DNA of 13,207 bases from JAMWZF01 sp041628615 (GCA_041628615.1 JBFKOW010000098.1:1-13207); one strand, 5' to 3'; counted from the stretch's first letter, positions 1 through 5,369 are shown. The notes: generated by a model not told the origin, from the sequence alone. Program-made: numbers and translations.

Positions 1-1
1 G

Positions 2-871
2 ATCGACCAGGAGGGCGGGCGGGTGCAGCGCCTGCGCCCGCCGCACTGGCGCGCCTACCTGCCGGCGCTGGACCAGATGGCGGCGGCAACCGACCCGCTC
101 CGCGCCCAGTGGCTGCGCAACCGGCTGATCGCCGCCGAACTGCACGCTGTCGGGATCGACGTGAACTGCGCCCCGCTCGCTGACTTGGTGGAGGAGACCA
201 CCCACCCGATCCTGCGCAACCGGCTTTACGGTGGCGAGGTCGGCACCGTGACGGACGCGGCGCGGGCCTGCGCCGAGGGGCTTCTGGCCGGCGGCGTGCT
301 GCCGGTGCTCAAGCACCTGCCGGGCTATGGCCGGGCGGCGGTGGACAGCCACCTGTCGCTGCCGCGGGTCTCGGCCCCGCTCGACGCGCTCGATGCCCGG
401 GACTTCGCTCCGTTCCGGGCGCTGGCGGACCTGCGGATGAGCATGACCGCCCATATCGTGCTCGACGCGGTGGACCCGGACCGGCCGGCCACGGTCTCGG
501 CCCGGGCGATCGCGACGATCCGCGACAGGATCGGTTTCGGCGGGCTTCTGATGACCGACGATATCTCGATGCAGGCGCTGTCGGGCAGCGTGGCGGAGCG
601 GTCCGCCGCGGCCTGGGCGGCGGGCTGCGATATCGTGCTGCACTGCAACGGGCAGATCGCCGAGATGGAGGCCATCGCGGCCGCCGCGCCGGCGCTGGCC
701 GGGGCCCGGGCCGCCCGCGCCGCGGCGGCGCTGGCCCAGCGTCAGCCCCCCGCGCCGATTGACATTCCCGCCGCCCTTGCGGAGTTTGAGGCCCTGTTGC
801 AGAGCCCCCGGGAGCCCGGCCCGCATGACCCGCCCGCATCCGCCGACACGGCCCGTTCCGGCCCCGCATGA
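2..871 (+). CDS. nagZ: Beta-N-acetylhexosaminidase NagZ, 5'-truncated by the window edge
   Basis: Glycoside hydrolase family 3 enzyme that removes N-acetylglucosamine from anhydromuropeptides in cytoplasmic peptidoglycan recycling. The frame is open from position 2 and begins inside the conserved DQEGGRVQRL segment. About 50 N-terminal residues should lie upstream, since family members are usually about 330-340 aa and 289 are visible. Seen: KHLPGYG at 311-331, then VDSH at 341-352, whose His is the family's unusual acid/base residue, and MTDDISM at 551-571, which carries the nucleophile Asp. The second His of the usual KHFPGHG is Tyr here. The C-terminal tail after about position 770 is Pro/Ala-rich and unlikely to be catalytic. 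The stop overlaps the scpA start (ATGA), so the genes are probably cotranscribed and translationally coupled; nagZ next to scpAB is common in alphaproteobacteria. Confidence 0.93.
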   Translation: MDQEGGRVQRLRPPHWRAYLPALDQMAAATDPLRAQWLRNRLIAAELHAVGIDVNCAPLADLVEETTHPILRNRLYGGEVGTVTDAARACAEGLLAGGVLPVLKHLPGYGRAAVDSHLSLPRVSAPLDALDARDFAPFRALADLRMSMTAHIVLDAVDPDRPATVSARAIATIRDRIGFGGLLMTDDISMQALSGSVAERSAAAWAAGCDIVLHCNGQIAEMEAIAAAAPALAGARAARAAAALAQRQPPAPIDIPAALAEFEALLQSPREPGPHDPPASADTARSGPA

Positions 872-1656
872 CTGAGCCCGGGCAGACCCCGGACGTGGTC
901 AGCGTCTCCGACCGGCTGGCGGCGGAGGCGCTCATCGTCGATGTCGACGGCTTCGAGGGGCCGCTCGACGTGCTGCTGATGCTGTCGCGGACGCAGAAGG
1001 TGGACCTGCGGCACATCTCGATCCTCGCGCTGGCCGAGCAATACCTCGCCTTCGTCGAGAAGGCGCGCGAGTTGCGGATCGAACTGGCCGCGGACTACCT
1101 CGTGATGGCGGCCTGGCTCGCGTTCCTGAAGTCCCGCCTGCTGCTGCCGCCGGACCCCTCCGACGAGGGGCCCTCGGCCGACGAACTGGCGGCGCATCTC
1201 GCCTACCAGCTCGAACGGCTCGAGGCGATGCGCGACGTGGCGGCCAAGCTGATGGCGCGGGACCAGCGCGGCCGCGACTTCTTCGTCCGCGGCATCGGCG
1301 AGGATGTCGCGGCGGTGCGCCGGGTGACCTACACGGCGACCCTGCTCGACCTCATGCAGGCCTATGCCCGGCTTCGGACCCGCGACGAGTTCCGGCCGTA
1401 CACGCTCGACCGCGACAAGCTCTTGACGATGGAGCAGGCGCTGCACCGGCTGCGGCGGATGATCGGCTTCGCCGGAGACTGGACCGACATCATGTCCTAC
1501 CTGCCGGACGGCTGGGGCGGCGATCCGGCGATGCGCCGCTCGGCCACCGCGTCCACCTTCGCGGCCTCGCTCGAACTGGTGAAGGAGGGCCGGATCGACA
1601 TTCGCCAGTCCGACACCTTCGCCCCGATCCACATTCGGCGGCGCCGCGATGACTGA
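868..1656 (+). CDS. scpA: Segregation and condensation protein ScpA (kleisin)
   Basis: Kleisin subunit that bridges the SMC ATPase heads in the bacterial condensin complex and recruits ScpB, compacting and segregating the chromosome. The 262-residue protein has the family's N-terminal signature VDGFEGPLDVLLMLSRTQKVD at about residues 26-46. A helical stretch ending in AAWLAFLKSRLLLP (about residues 78-91) follows. An acidic linker (DPSDEGPSADE) comes next, and the C-terminal winged-helix section has EGRIDIRQSDTFAPIHIRR, the usual ScpA ending. Length fits the family (about 240-270 aa). The ATG overlaps the nagZ stop in an ATGA junction and the 3' end overlaps scpB by 8 nt, so it is the middle gene of an operon. 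Confidence 0.95.
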   Translation: MTEPGQTPDVVSVSDRLAAEALIVDVDGFEGPLDVLLMLSRTQKVDLRHISILALAEQYLAFVEKARELRIELAADYLVMAAWLAFLKSRLLLPPDPSDEGPSADELAAHLAYQLERLEAMRDVAAKLMARDQRGRDFFVRGIGEDVAAVRRVTYTATLLDLMQAYARLRTRDEFRPYTLDRDKLLTMEQALHRLRRMIGFAGDWTDIMSYLPDGWGGDPAMRRSATASTFAASLELVKEGRIDIRQSDTFAPIHIRRRRDD

Positions 1657-2356
1657 CCGCCCCGAGGACGACCCCGAGACCGGAACCGGGGCCGGCGCCG
1701 AAACCGAGCAGAGCCTGTTCGAGGCCCCGCCGATGGCCGAGCAGGAGCGGATGGTGGAGGCGATCCTGTTCGCCAGCGCCGAGCCGGTCAGCCTGCGCGA
1801 AATGACCGGCCGGATGCCGCACGGCTCCGAACCGGCCACCGCGCTCGCCCACCTGCGCAAGCGCTACGAGGGCCGCGGCGTGCAGGTGGTCCGGGTCGGC
1901 GAGGCCTGGGCGATCCGCACCGCCCCCGACCTCGGCTTCCTGATGACCCGCGAGGTGGTGGAGACCCGCAAGCTGTCGCGCGCCGCGATCGAGACGCTGG
2001 CGATCATCGCCTACCACCAGCCGGTGACCCGCGCCGAGATCGAGGAGATCCGCGGCGTCAGCGTCAGCCGCGGCACGCTCGACCAGTTGCTCGAACTGGA
2101 CTGGATCCGCTTCGGCCGCCGCAAGATGACGCCGGGCCGCCCGGTCACCTTCATCGTGACGCCGAACTTCCTCGACCATTTCGGGCTCGAAAGCGCCCGC
2201 GACCTGCCGGGCCTGAAGGACCTGCGCGCCGCCGGGCTGCTCGACAACCGCCCGCCGCCGGGAGAGCCGGAGGAGGGCGAGGACGACGACGGCGAGGCCT
2301 CGCAGGACGACATGTTCGGCGAGGACCGGCCGGTGCCCGAGGCGCCGCCCGATTGA
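1649..2356 (+). CDS. scpB: Segregation and condensation protein ScpB
   Basis: Winged-helix partner of ScpA; an ScpB dimer binds the kleisin and modulates SMC activity. The 235-residue protein starts with a low-complexity acidic N-terminus, then EQERMVEAILFASAEPVSL (about residues 30-48), the start of the first winged-helix domain. The family hallmark LSRAAIETLAIIAYHQPVTR with EIEEIRGVSVSRGTLDQLLE follows at about residues 109-148, then GRPVTFIVTPNFLDHFGL. The last 35 or so residues (after AAGLLDNR) are Pro/Glu/Asp-rich and probably disordered, a common alphaproteobacterial extension. It overlaps scpA by 8 nt. The ATG at 1649 is the natural start because of this coupling. Confidence 0.95.
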   Translation: MTDRPEDDPETGTGAGAETEQSLFEAPPMAEQERMVEAILFASAEPVSLREMTGRMPHGSEPATALAHLRKRYEGRGVQVVRVGEAWAIRTAPDLGFLMTREVVETRKLSRAAIETLAIIAYHQPVTRAEIEEIRGVSVSRGTLDQLLELDWIRFGRRKMTPGRPVTFIVTPNFLDHFGLESARDLPGLKDLRAAGLLDNRPPPGEPEEGEDDDGEASQDDMFGEDRPVPEAPPD

Positions 2357-2358
2357 CG
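2353..2358 (+). promoter_or_regulatory. Possible -35 element (TTGACG) overlapping the scpB stop
   Basis: TTGACG matches the sigma-70 -35 consensus at 5 of 6 positions and spans the end of scpB. The best nearby -10-like string, TAGACC at 2373-2378, is only 14 nt downstream, too close for a standard promoter. The 66-residue gene at 2432 could have its own promoter here or simply be read through from scpB. This is weak evidence. Confidence 0.2.
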
Positions 2359-2363
2359 CCACA

Positions 2364-2395
2364 ATTCGGCCCTAGACCGCGACCAGAGGCCGAAT
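2364..2395 (+). repeat. Perfect 8-bp inverted repeat between scpB and the small ORF
   Basis: ATTCGGCC (2364-2371) and GGCCGAAT (2388-2395) are exact reverse complements separated by 16 nt. The pair could form a hairpin in the RNA, weakly terminating or stabilising the end of the scpAB transcript, or be a binding site in DNA. No T-run follows, so it is not a classic intrinsic terminator. It lies entirely in the 75-nt gap before the next start codon. Confidence 0.45.
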
Positions 2396-2431
2396 GGCCC
2401 GATCCGAGGCGAGCGAAAGGGGAGAGATCCC

Positions 2432-2632
2432 ATGAACATCAACGGACTGGTGAACATGATCACGCGGCGGCTGCTCAACCAGGGCGTCCGGTCGGGCATC
2501 GATCACCTTGCGCGCGGCGGCAAGGATTTCGCCGACATGGACCGCGACGAGCGGCAGCAGGCCCGGCAACGCAACGAGTCCATGCAGCAGACCCGGCGGG
2601 TCATGCAGATGGCGCGCCGCTTCATGCGCTAG
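2432..2632 (+). CDS. Small basic protein of unknown function (66 aa)
   Basis: I do not recognise the family beyond a vague resemblance to short uncharacterised proteins in Rhodobacterales. The case for a real gene is the strong ribosome binding site (AAGGGGAGAG at 2417-2426, five nucleotides before the ATG) and a stop exactly at the convergent neighbour's stop. The protein has a short hydrophobic start (MNINGLVNMI), then 13 Arg and one Lys against seven acidic residues. The second half (RDERQQARQRNESMQQTRR) looks strongly helical. There is no signal peptide, Cys pair or membrane segment. It could bind nucleic acid or an acidic partner, but nothing visible decides this. It lies 75 nt behind scpB and may be cotranscribed with it. 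Confidence 0.72.
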   Translation: MNINGLVNMITRRLLNQGVRSGIDHLARGGKDFADMDRDERQQARQRNESMQQTRRVMQMARRFMR

Positions 2633-2985
2633 CCGGCGGCGACCGGCAGCGGCGGCAGGGCGGCCTGCGCCTTCCTGGTCAGGCCGGATCGCACGGTCTG
2701 GTAGGACCGGCCGATCCGGTGTTCGAGTTCCTCCGCCTCGGTGTCGAGCGGGATCAGCACCCACGACCGGTGAATATACGGGGCCTTGGGCCAGCCGAAC
2801 AGGTCCTGCAGGTGCAGCGCCTCGTCGATGCTCGCGCATTTCACCGCCACGCCGGGGGTCGCCGCGCCGATGCAGGCGAACATCCTGCCGCCGACCTTCC
2901 ACGCGTCGTGGCCGCCGCCCCAGGGGTCCGAGACCTCGGCCCCCGGCAGCGCGGCGCAGATGGAGTTGACACGCTCCCGGCCCAT
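2629..2985 (-). CDS. MmcQ/YjbR family protein (CyaY-like fold)
   Basis: A 118-residue protein whose pattern matches the MmcQ/YjbR family: the N-terminal helix region ICAALPGAEVSDPWGGGHDAWK, then VGGRMFACIG, VAVKC at about residues 46-50, PYIHRSWVLIPL at about 69-80, and SYQTVRSGLTRKAQAAL at the C-terminus. Members are about 110-120 aa with a fold like the frataxin homologue CyaY; they are often annotated as DNA-binding, but the biochemical role is poorly defined. I chose the ATG at 2985 because the family begins a few residues before the ALPG motif; the longer open frame upstream runs into the divergent DUF1697 gene. The stop shares a CTAG with the stop of the 66-residue gene. Confidence 0.85.
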   Translation of the reverse strand: MGRERVNSICAALPGAEVSDPWGGGHDAWKVGGRMFACIGAATPGVAVKCASIDEALHLQDLFGWPKAPYIHRSWVLIPLDTEAEELEHRIGRSYQTVRSGLTRKAQAALPPLPVAAG

Positions 2986-3018
2986 GCCGCCAGTCTCGCA
3001 GACGGGAGGGGACCTGTC

Positions 3019-3546
3019 ATGCCGCGATACGTCGTTCTTCTGCGCGGGATAAACGTCGGCGGCCGCAACCGGCTGCCGATGGCCGACCTGCGCCGGGTCG
3101 CCGCCGGGCTGGGCTGGGCCGGGGTCCGGACCCACGTCGCCAGCGGCAACCTGGTCTGCGACGCGCCCGAAGCGGCGCCCGGCGACCTCGCCGACGCGCT
3201 CGCCGCCGCGTTGCGCGCGGACCCCGGTCTCGATGTCGGGGTGATGGCGTTCGGAGCCGACGCATTCCGCGCCATCCTGCGGGACTGCCCCTGGCCCGAC
3301 GCGCCGGGGACGGCGGTGCACGGCTGGCTCTGCGCGGCGCCCCCGGACCCGGACCGGGCCGCGATCGAGGCCCTGCGGGCCCCCTCGGAATCCATCGAGT
3401 TCAGGGGGTTGTGCACCTTTCTTCACGCCCCGGACGGGATCGGGCGGTCGCGGCTGGCCGAGCGGCTGGAGCGGCTGCTCGGCACCGCCGCCACGGCGCG
3501 CAACCTCAACACCCTGCGCCGGCTCGCGGAAATGCTGGACGGCTGA
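3019..3546 (+). CDS. DUF1697 domain-containing protein
   Basis: A 175-residue protein that matches the uncharacterised DUF1697 family along its whole length. Seen: YVVLLRGINVGGRNRLPMADL at the N-terminus, THVASGNLVCDAP at about residues 38-50, and the C-terminal ATARNLNTLRRLAEM. The family has no assigned reaction; the protein looks cytosolic with no signal or membrane segment. The ATG at 3019 is supported by GGGAGGGG at 3004-3011, seven nucleotides upstream. It is divergent from mmcQ, with only 33 nt between the two starts containing a small dyad (GTCT/AGAC, 2993-3003), so the two genes may share control. Its 3' end contains the likely -35 element for the next transcript. Confidence 0.88.
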   Translation: MPRYVVLLRGINVGGRNRLPMADLRRVAAGLGWAGVRTHVASGNLVCDAPEAAPGDLADALAAALRADPGLDVGVMAFGADAFRAILRDCPWPDAPGTAVHGWLCAAPPDPDRAAIEALRAPSESIEFRGLCTFLHAPDGIGRSRLAERLERLLGTAATARNLNTLRRLAEMLDG

Positions 3547-3564
3547 GACCCGCCCTGCTATGGC
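3536..3564 (+). promoter_or_regulatory. Candidate promoter of the leader peptide-cysS transcript
   Basis: TGGACG at 3536-3541 (4 of 6 to TTGACA) is followed after exactly 17 nt by TATGGC at 3559-3564, which carries an extended -10 TGC at 3556-3558. Six nucleotides separate the -10 from the ATG at 3571, so transcription would start at or within a base or two of that ATG, giving a leaderless mRNA. This agrees with the absence of a ribosome binding site before 3571. The -35 lies in the last codons of the DUF1697 gene. Confidence 0.5.
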
Positions 3565-3570
3565 ACCGGC

Positions 3571-3612
3571 ATGAAGAGCATCTGCACCATCTGCTGCATT
3601 ATTCCCTGCTGA
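3571..3612 (+). CDS. Cysteine-rich leader peptide upstream of cysS
   Basis: A 13-codon reading frame, ATG to TGA, encodes MKSICTICCIIPC: four cysteines in thirteen residues, at codons 5, 8, 9 and 13, including a Cys-Cys pair and a Cys as the last codon before the stop. It lies 76 nt before the ATG of cysteinyl-tRNA synthetase. Cys codons are rare in the surrounding proteins, so this density directly before the gene that charges tRNA-Cys is unlikely to be chance. The inferred role is as a sensor: a ribosome slows on Cys codons when Cys-tRNA is scarce, and this changes folding of the RNA before cysS. There is no ribosome binding site; a leaderless start is suggested by the promoter position. 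Comparable polycysteine leaderless leader ORFs are described in mycobacteria. The peptide itself is probably functionless after translation. Confidence 0.6.
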   Translation: MKSICTICCIIPC

Positions 3613-3682
3613 CACGTCACGCGGGCCGCTCTTCCTCAGCTTCCATTGACAGGACCGGACCCGCGGGGCGCAAGCCTTGAGG
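3573..3682 (+). promoter_or_regulatory. Candidate translational attenuator in front of cysS
   Basis: Three sets of complementary segments are visible. (A) GAAGAGC 3573-3579, inside the leader ORF, pairs perfectly with GCTCTTC 3628-3634. (B) CGCGGGCCG 3620-3628 pairs with CGG-A-CCCGCG 3656-3665, nine pairs with one bulged A. (C) CCTCAGCTT 3634-3642 pairs with AAGC-CT-TGAGG 3672-3682, nine pairs with a two-base bulge, burying the cysS ribosome binding site GAGG (3679-3682). A and C can coexist (site closed). B conflicts with A and crosses C, so B would favour an open site unless B and C form a pseudoknot. A ribosome stalled on the early Cys codons would break A and leave 3620-3628 free for B; one at the stop (3610-3612) would cover the left arm of B and favour C. 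No U-run follows, so control of translation fits better than termination. No folding was computed. Confidence 0.4.
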
Positions 3683-3688
3683 TTCGCC

Positions 3689-5113
3689 ATGATCCGGCTG
3701 CGCAACTCGATGACCCGACAGGTGGAGGACTTCGTTCCCCACGATCCCGGCAACGTGCGGATGTATGTCTGCGGACCGACGGTCTATGACCGCGCCCATA
3801 TCGGCAACGCCCGTCCGGCGATCGTGTTCGACGTGCTGTTCCGGCTCTTGCGCCACGTCTACGGCGCCGACGCGGTGACCTATGTGCGCAACATCACGGA
3901 CGTGGACGACAAGATCAACGCCCGCGCCGCCGAGACCGGCCGCCCGATCCGCGACATCAGCGACGAGACGATGGGCTGGTATCTCGAGGACATGGCCGCG
4001 CTCGGCAACCTGACGCCGACCCACCAGCCCCGCGCCACCGACTGGATCGGCGCGATGAAGGACATGATCGCCAGCCTGATCGAGAAGGGGCACGCCTACG
4101 AGGCCGAGGGCCACGTGCTGTTCTCGGTCGCCTCCTGCGCCGAGTATGGCCGCCTCTCGGGCCGGTCGGTCGAGGACATGATCGCCGGCGCCCGGGTCGA
4201 GGTCGCGCCCTACAAGCGCGACCCGATGGACTTCGTGCTGTGGAAGCCGTCCGCCGACGACATCCCCGGCTGGGACAGCCCCTGGGGCCGCGGCCGCCCC
4301 GGCTGGCACATCGAGTGCTCGGCGATGGCGCACGAGCTTCTGGGCGAGAGCTTCGACATCCACGGCGGCGGCAGCGACCTGAAGTTCCCGCACCACGAGA
4401 ACGAGATCGCCCAATCCGCCTGCGCCCATCCCGGCGCGGGCTTCGCGAAGGTCTGGATGCACAACGAGATGCTGCAGGTCGAGGGGAAGAAGATGTCGAA
4501 GTCGCTCGGCAACTTCTTCACCGTGCGGGACCTGCTCGCCGGCCACGACGGCCAGCCCCCGGTTCCGGGGGAGGTGATCCGGCTGGTGTTCCTGGGAACG
4601 CATTACCGGGAGCCGATGGATTGGACCGATCGAAAGCGGAGCGAGGCCGAGTCGACCCTGAAGACGTGGCGCCGGGCGACGGAAGCCGTGGAACCAGGTG
4701 AGGTTCCGCCCGAGTTTCTGGAGGTGCTTGCAGACGACTTGAACACGCCGGGGGCCATTGCCCAATTGCATGCCCTGCATTCGGCCGGCGCCCTTGCCGA
4801 ATTGCGTGCCGCCGCCGAGGTGCTAGGCTTGCTGGGCGATACTCTGGCGCAGTGGCATTGGCGCCGGCACGAAGAGGTGCGAGACCCGGTCTTCGTCTTC
4901 GGCGACGGAAGGACAGTCGGTCAGACCACTTCCGCGTTTCGCTTAGGAGAGCACTGGCAGGACCTGCGGCGAAAGAAGGATTTCGTTAGCGCCGATGCTT
5001 TGCGGGCGGAGGCCGCCAGCCACGGAATCGAACTCAGGACTGAGGGAGCCGCGGTGGTGGTTGACCTCGACCGGATCGATGATCCGGAAAACCTCGAAGG
5101 ACTGTTGAGATGA
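3689..5113 (+). CDS. cysS: Cysteinyl-tRNA synthetase
   Basis: Class I aminoacyl-tRNA synthetase that charges tRNA-Cys in the cytoplasm. Counting from the ATG at 3689 gives 474 aa. Seen: YVCGPTVYDRAHIGNARP with Cys28 and the HIGH-type motif HIGN at 37-40; GWHIECSAM with Cys210; FPHHENEIAQS with His235 and Glu239, completing the four zinc ligands that select cysteine; and KMSKS at 268-272. The DALR-type anticodon-binding region (DDLNTPGAIAQL) and the C-terminal segment follow. The ATG at 3689 fits the family (MIRLRN...) and has GAGG six nucleotides upstream; an in-frame TTG at 3677 lies before the ribosome binding site and is unlikely. From about 4600 the G+C content drops and rare codons such as CTA and TTA appear. 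It is preceded by a Cys-rich leader. Confidence 0.96.
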   Translation: MIRLRNSMTRQVEDFVPHDPGNVRMYVCGPTVYDRAHIGNARPAIVFDVLFRLLRHVYGADAVTYVRNITDVDDKINARAAETGRPIRDISDETMGWYLEDMAALGNLTPTHQPRATDWIGAMKDMIASLIEKGHAYEAEGHVLFSVASCAEYGRLSGRSVEDMIAGARVEVAPYKRDPMDFVLWKPSADDIPGWDSPWGRGRPGWHIECSAMAHELLGESFDIHGGGSDLKFPHHENEIAQSACAHPGAGFAKVWMHNEMLQVEGKKMSKSLGNFFTVRDLLAGHDGQPPVPGEVIRLVFLGTHYREPMDWTDRKRSEAESTLKTWRRATEAVEPGEVPPEFLEVLADDLNTPGAIAQLHALHSAGALAELRAAAEVLGLLGDTLAQWHWRRHEEVRDPVFVFGDGRTVGQTTSAFRLGEHWQDLRRKKDFVSADALRAEAASHGIELRTEGAAVVVDLDRIDDPENLEGLLR

Positions 5114-5138
5114 CACCATCCGGCACAACACAAGGTCG

Positions 5139-5288
5139 CCCTCGGCCCGAGGGTGGGGGCGATTTCGCCCCCGCCCTGGGGGGCGGGTCGGGGGCGATCC
5201 GGGACGCAGGCGTCCCGGCAGCCGAGCTGGCTGATGTTGCGATCGGGGTCGGGGGCTGTCCCCTCACTCCTCCTGGAGTTAAGACTCC
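5139..5288 (+). repeat. Run of consecutive inverted repeats downstream of cysS
   Basis: In order: CCCTCGG/CCGAGGG (5139-5153, 1-nt spacer). A 12-bp stem 5150-5161 with 5166-5177, one G:U pair and ATTT loop. An alternative stem CCCGCCC/GGGCGGG (5170-5187). CCGGGACGC/GCGTCCCGG (5199-5218, perfect 9 bp, 2-nt spacer). CAGCC/GGCTG (5219-5233). GGGG/CCCC (5252-5263). ACTCC (5266-5270) and ACTCC (5284-5288) either side of GGAGT (5275-5279), which can pair with only one of them. Several stems exclude each other. None is followed by a T-run, so termination is possible but not shown. Confidence 0.55.
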
Positions 5289-5297
5289 GTTACCGCC

Positions 5298-5326
5298 AAC
5301 CAGAAAACATAGCCGTTTCGGTGGTT
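5298..5326 (+). repeat. Imperfect hairpin upstream of cimA
   Basis: AACCAGAAA (5298-5306) can pair with TTTC-GG-TGGTT (5316-5326): nine pairs with a two-base bulge and a nine-base loop. It lies in the A+T-richer half of the spacer, immediately before the 16-bp palindrome. Its role is unknown. Confidence 0.35.
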
Positions 5327-5334
5327 TGGCGCAT

Positions 5335-5350
5335 TGCTCACCGGTGAGCA
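5335..5350. promoter_or_regulatory. Perfect 16-bp palindrome upstream of cimA
   Basis: TGCTCACCGGTGAGCA is its own reverse complement over all 16 bases and ends 19 nt before the cimA ATG. A gapless palindrome this close to a start fits an operator for a dimeric repressor; as RNA it could also form a short hairpin. I do not recognise the site as belonging to a named regulator. It is the strongest symmetric element in the cysS-cimA spacer. Confidence 0.45.
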
Positions 5351-5369
5351 GGCCAGGCCGGACAGCCCC

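Larger units (their letters stand above)
5114..5369 (+). other. Structured intergenic region between cysS and cimA
   Basis: No convincing gene lies in these 256 nt. The first part (5139-5263) is very G+C-rich and nearly continuous inverted repeats; the second (5264-5350) is A+T-richer and ends in a 16-bp palindrome. Open frames exist in two frames, including one with a Leu-rich patch (ATG 5234, stop 5345-5347), but none has a ribosome binding site or a known motif. The stretch may combine the 3' end of the cysS transcript with the promoter and leader of cimA. I could not pick a promoter with acceptable spacing. Confidence 0.6.

Noticed and set aside
742..1860. Long minus-strand frames opposite nagZ, scpA and scpB
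   Set aside because: They are low-complexity Arg/Pro/Ala-rich shadows produced by high G+C, with no recognisable motif.
2353..3018. Long plus-strand frame from 2353 joined to the DUF1697 gene
   Set aside because: The upstream part is antisense to mmcQ and out of frame with the 66-residue gene; DUF1697 homology begins at 3019.
3677..3688. TTG start for cysS
   Set aside because: It overlaps and lies before the GAGG ribosome binding site; the family N-terminus fits the ATG at 3689.
5150..5177. Intrinsic terminator of cysS
   Set aside because: The 12-bp stem is strong but is followed by a G-run with no T-tract on either strand; recorded only as part of the inverted-repeat cluster.
5334..5369. 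TTG start for cimA
   Set aside because: The added residues do not resemble the family, and the codons lie in the 16-bp palindrome; ATG 5370 is directly before the conserved start.
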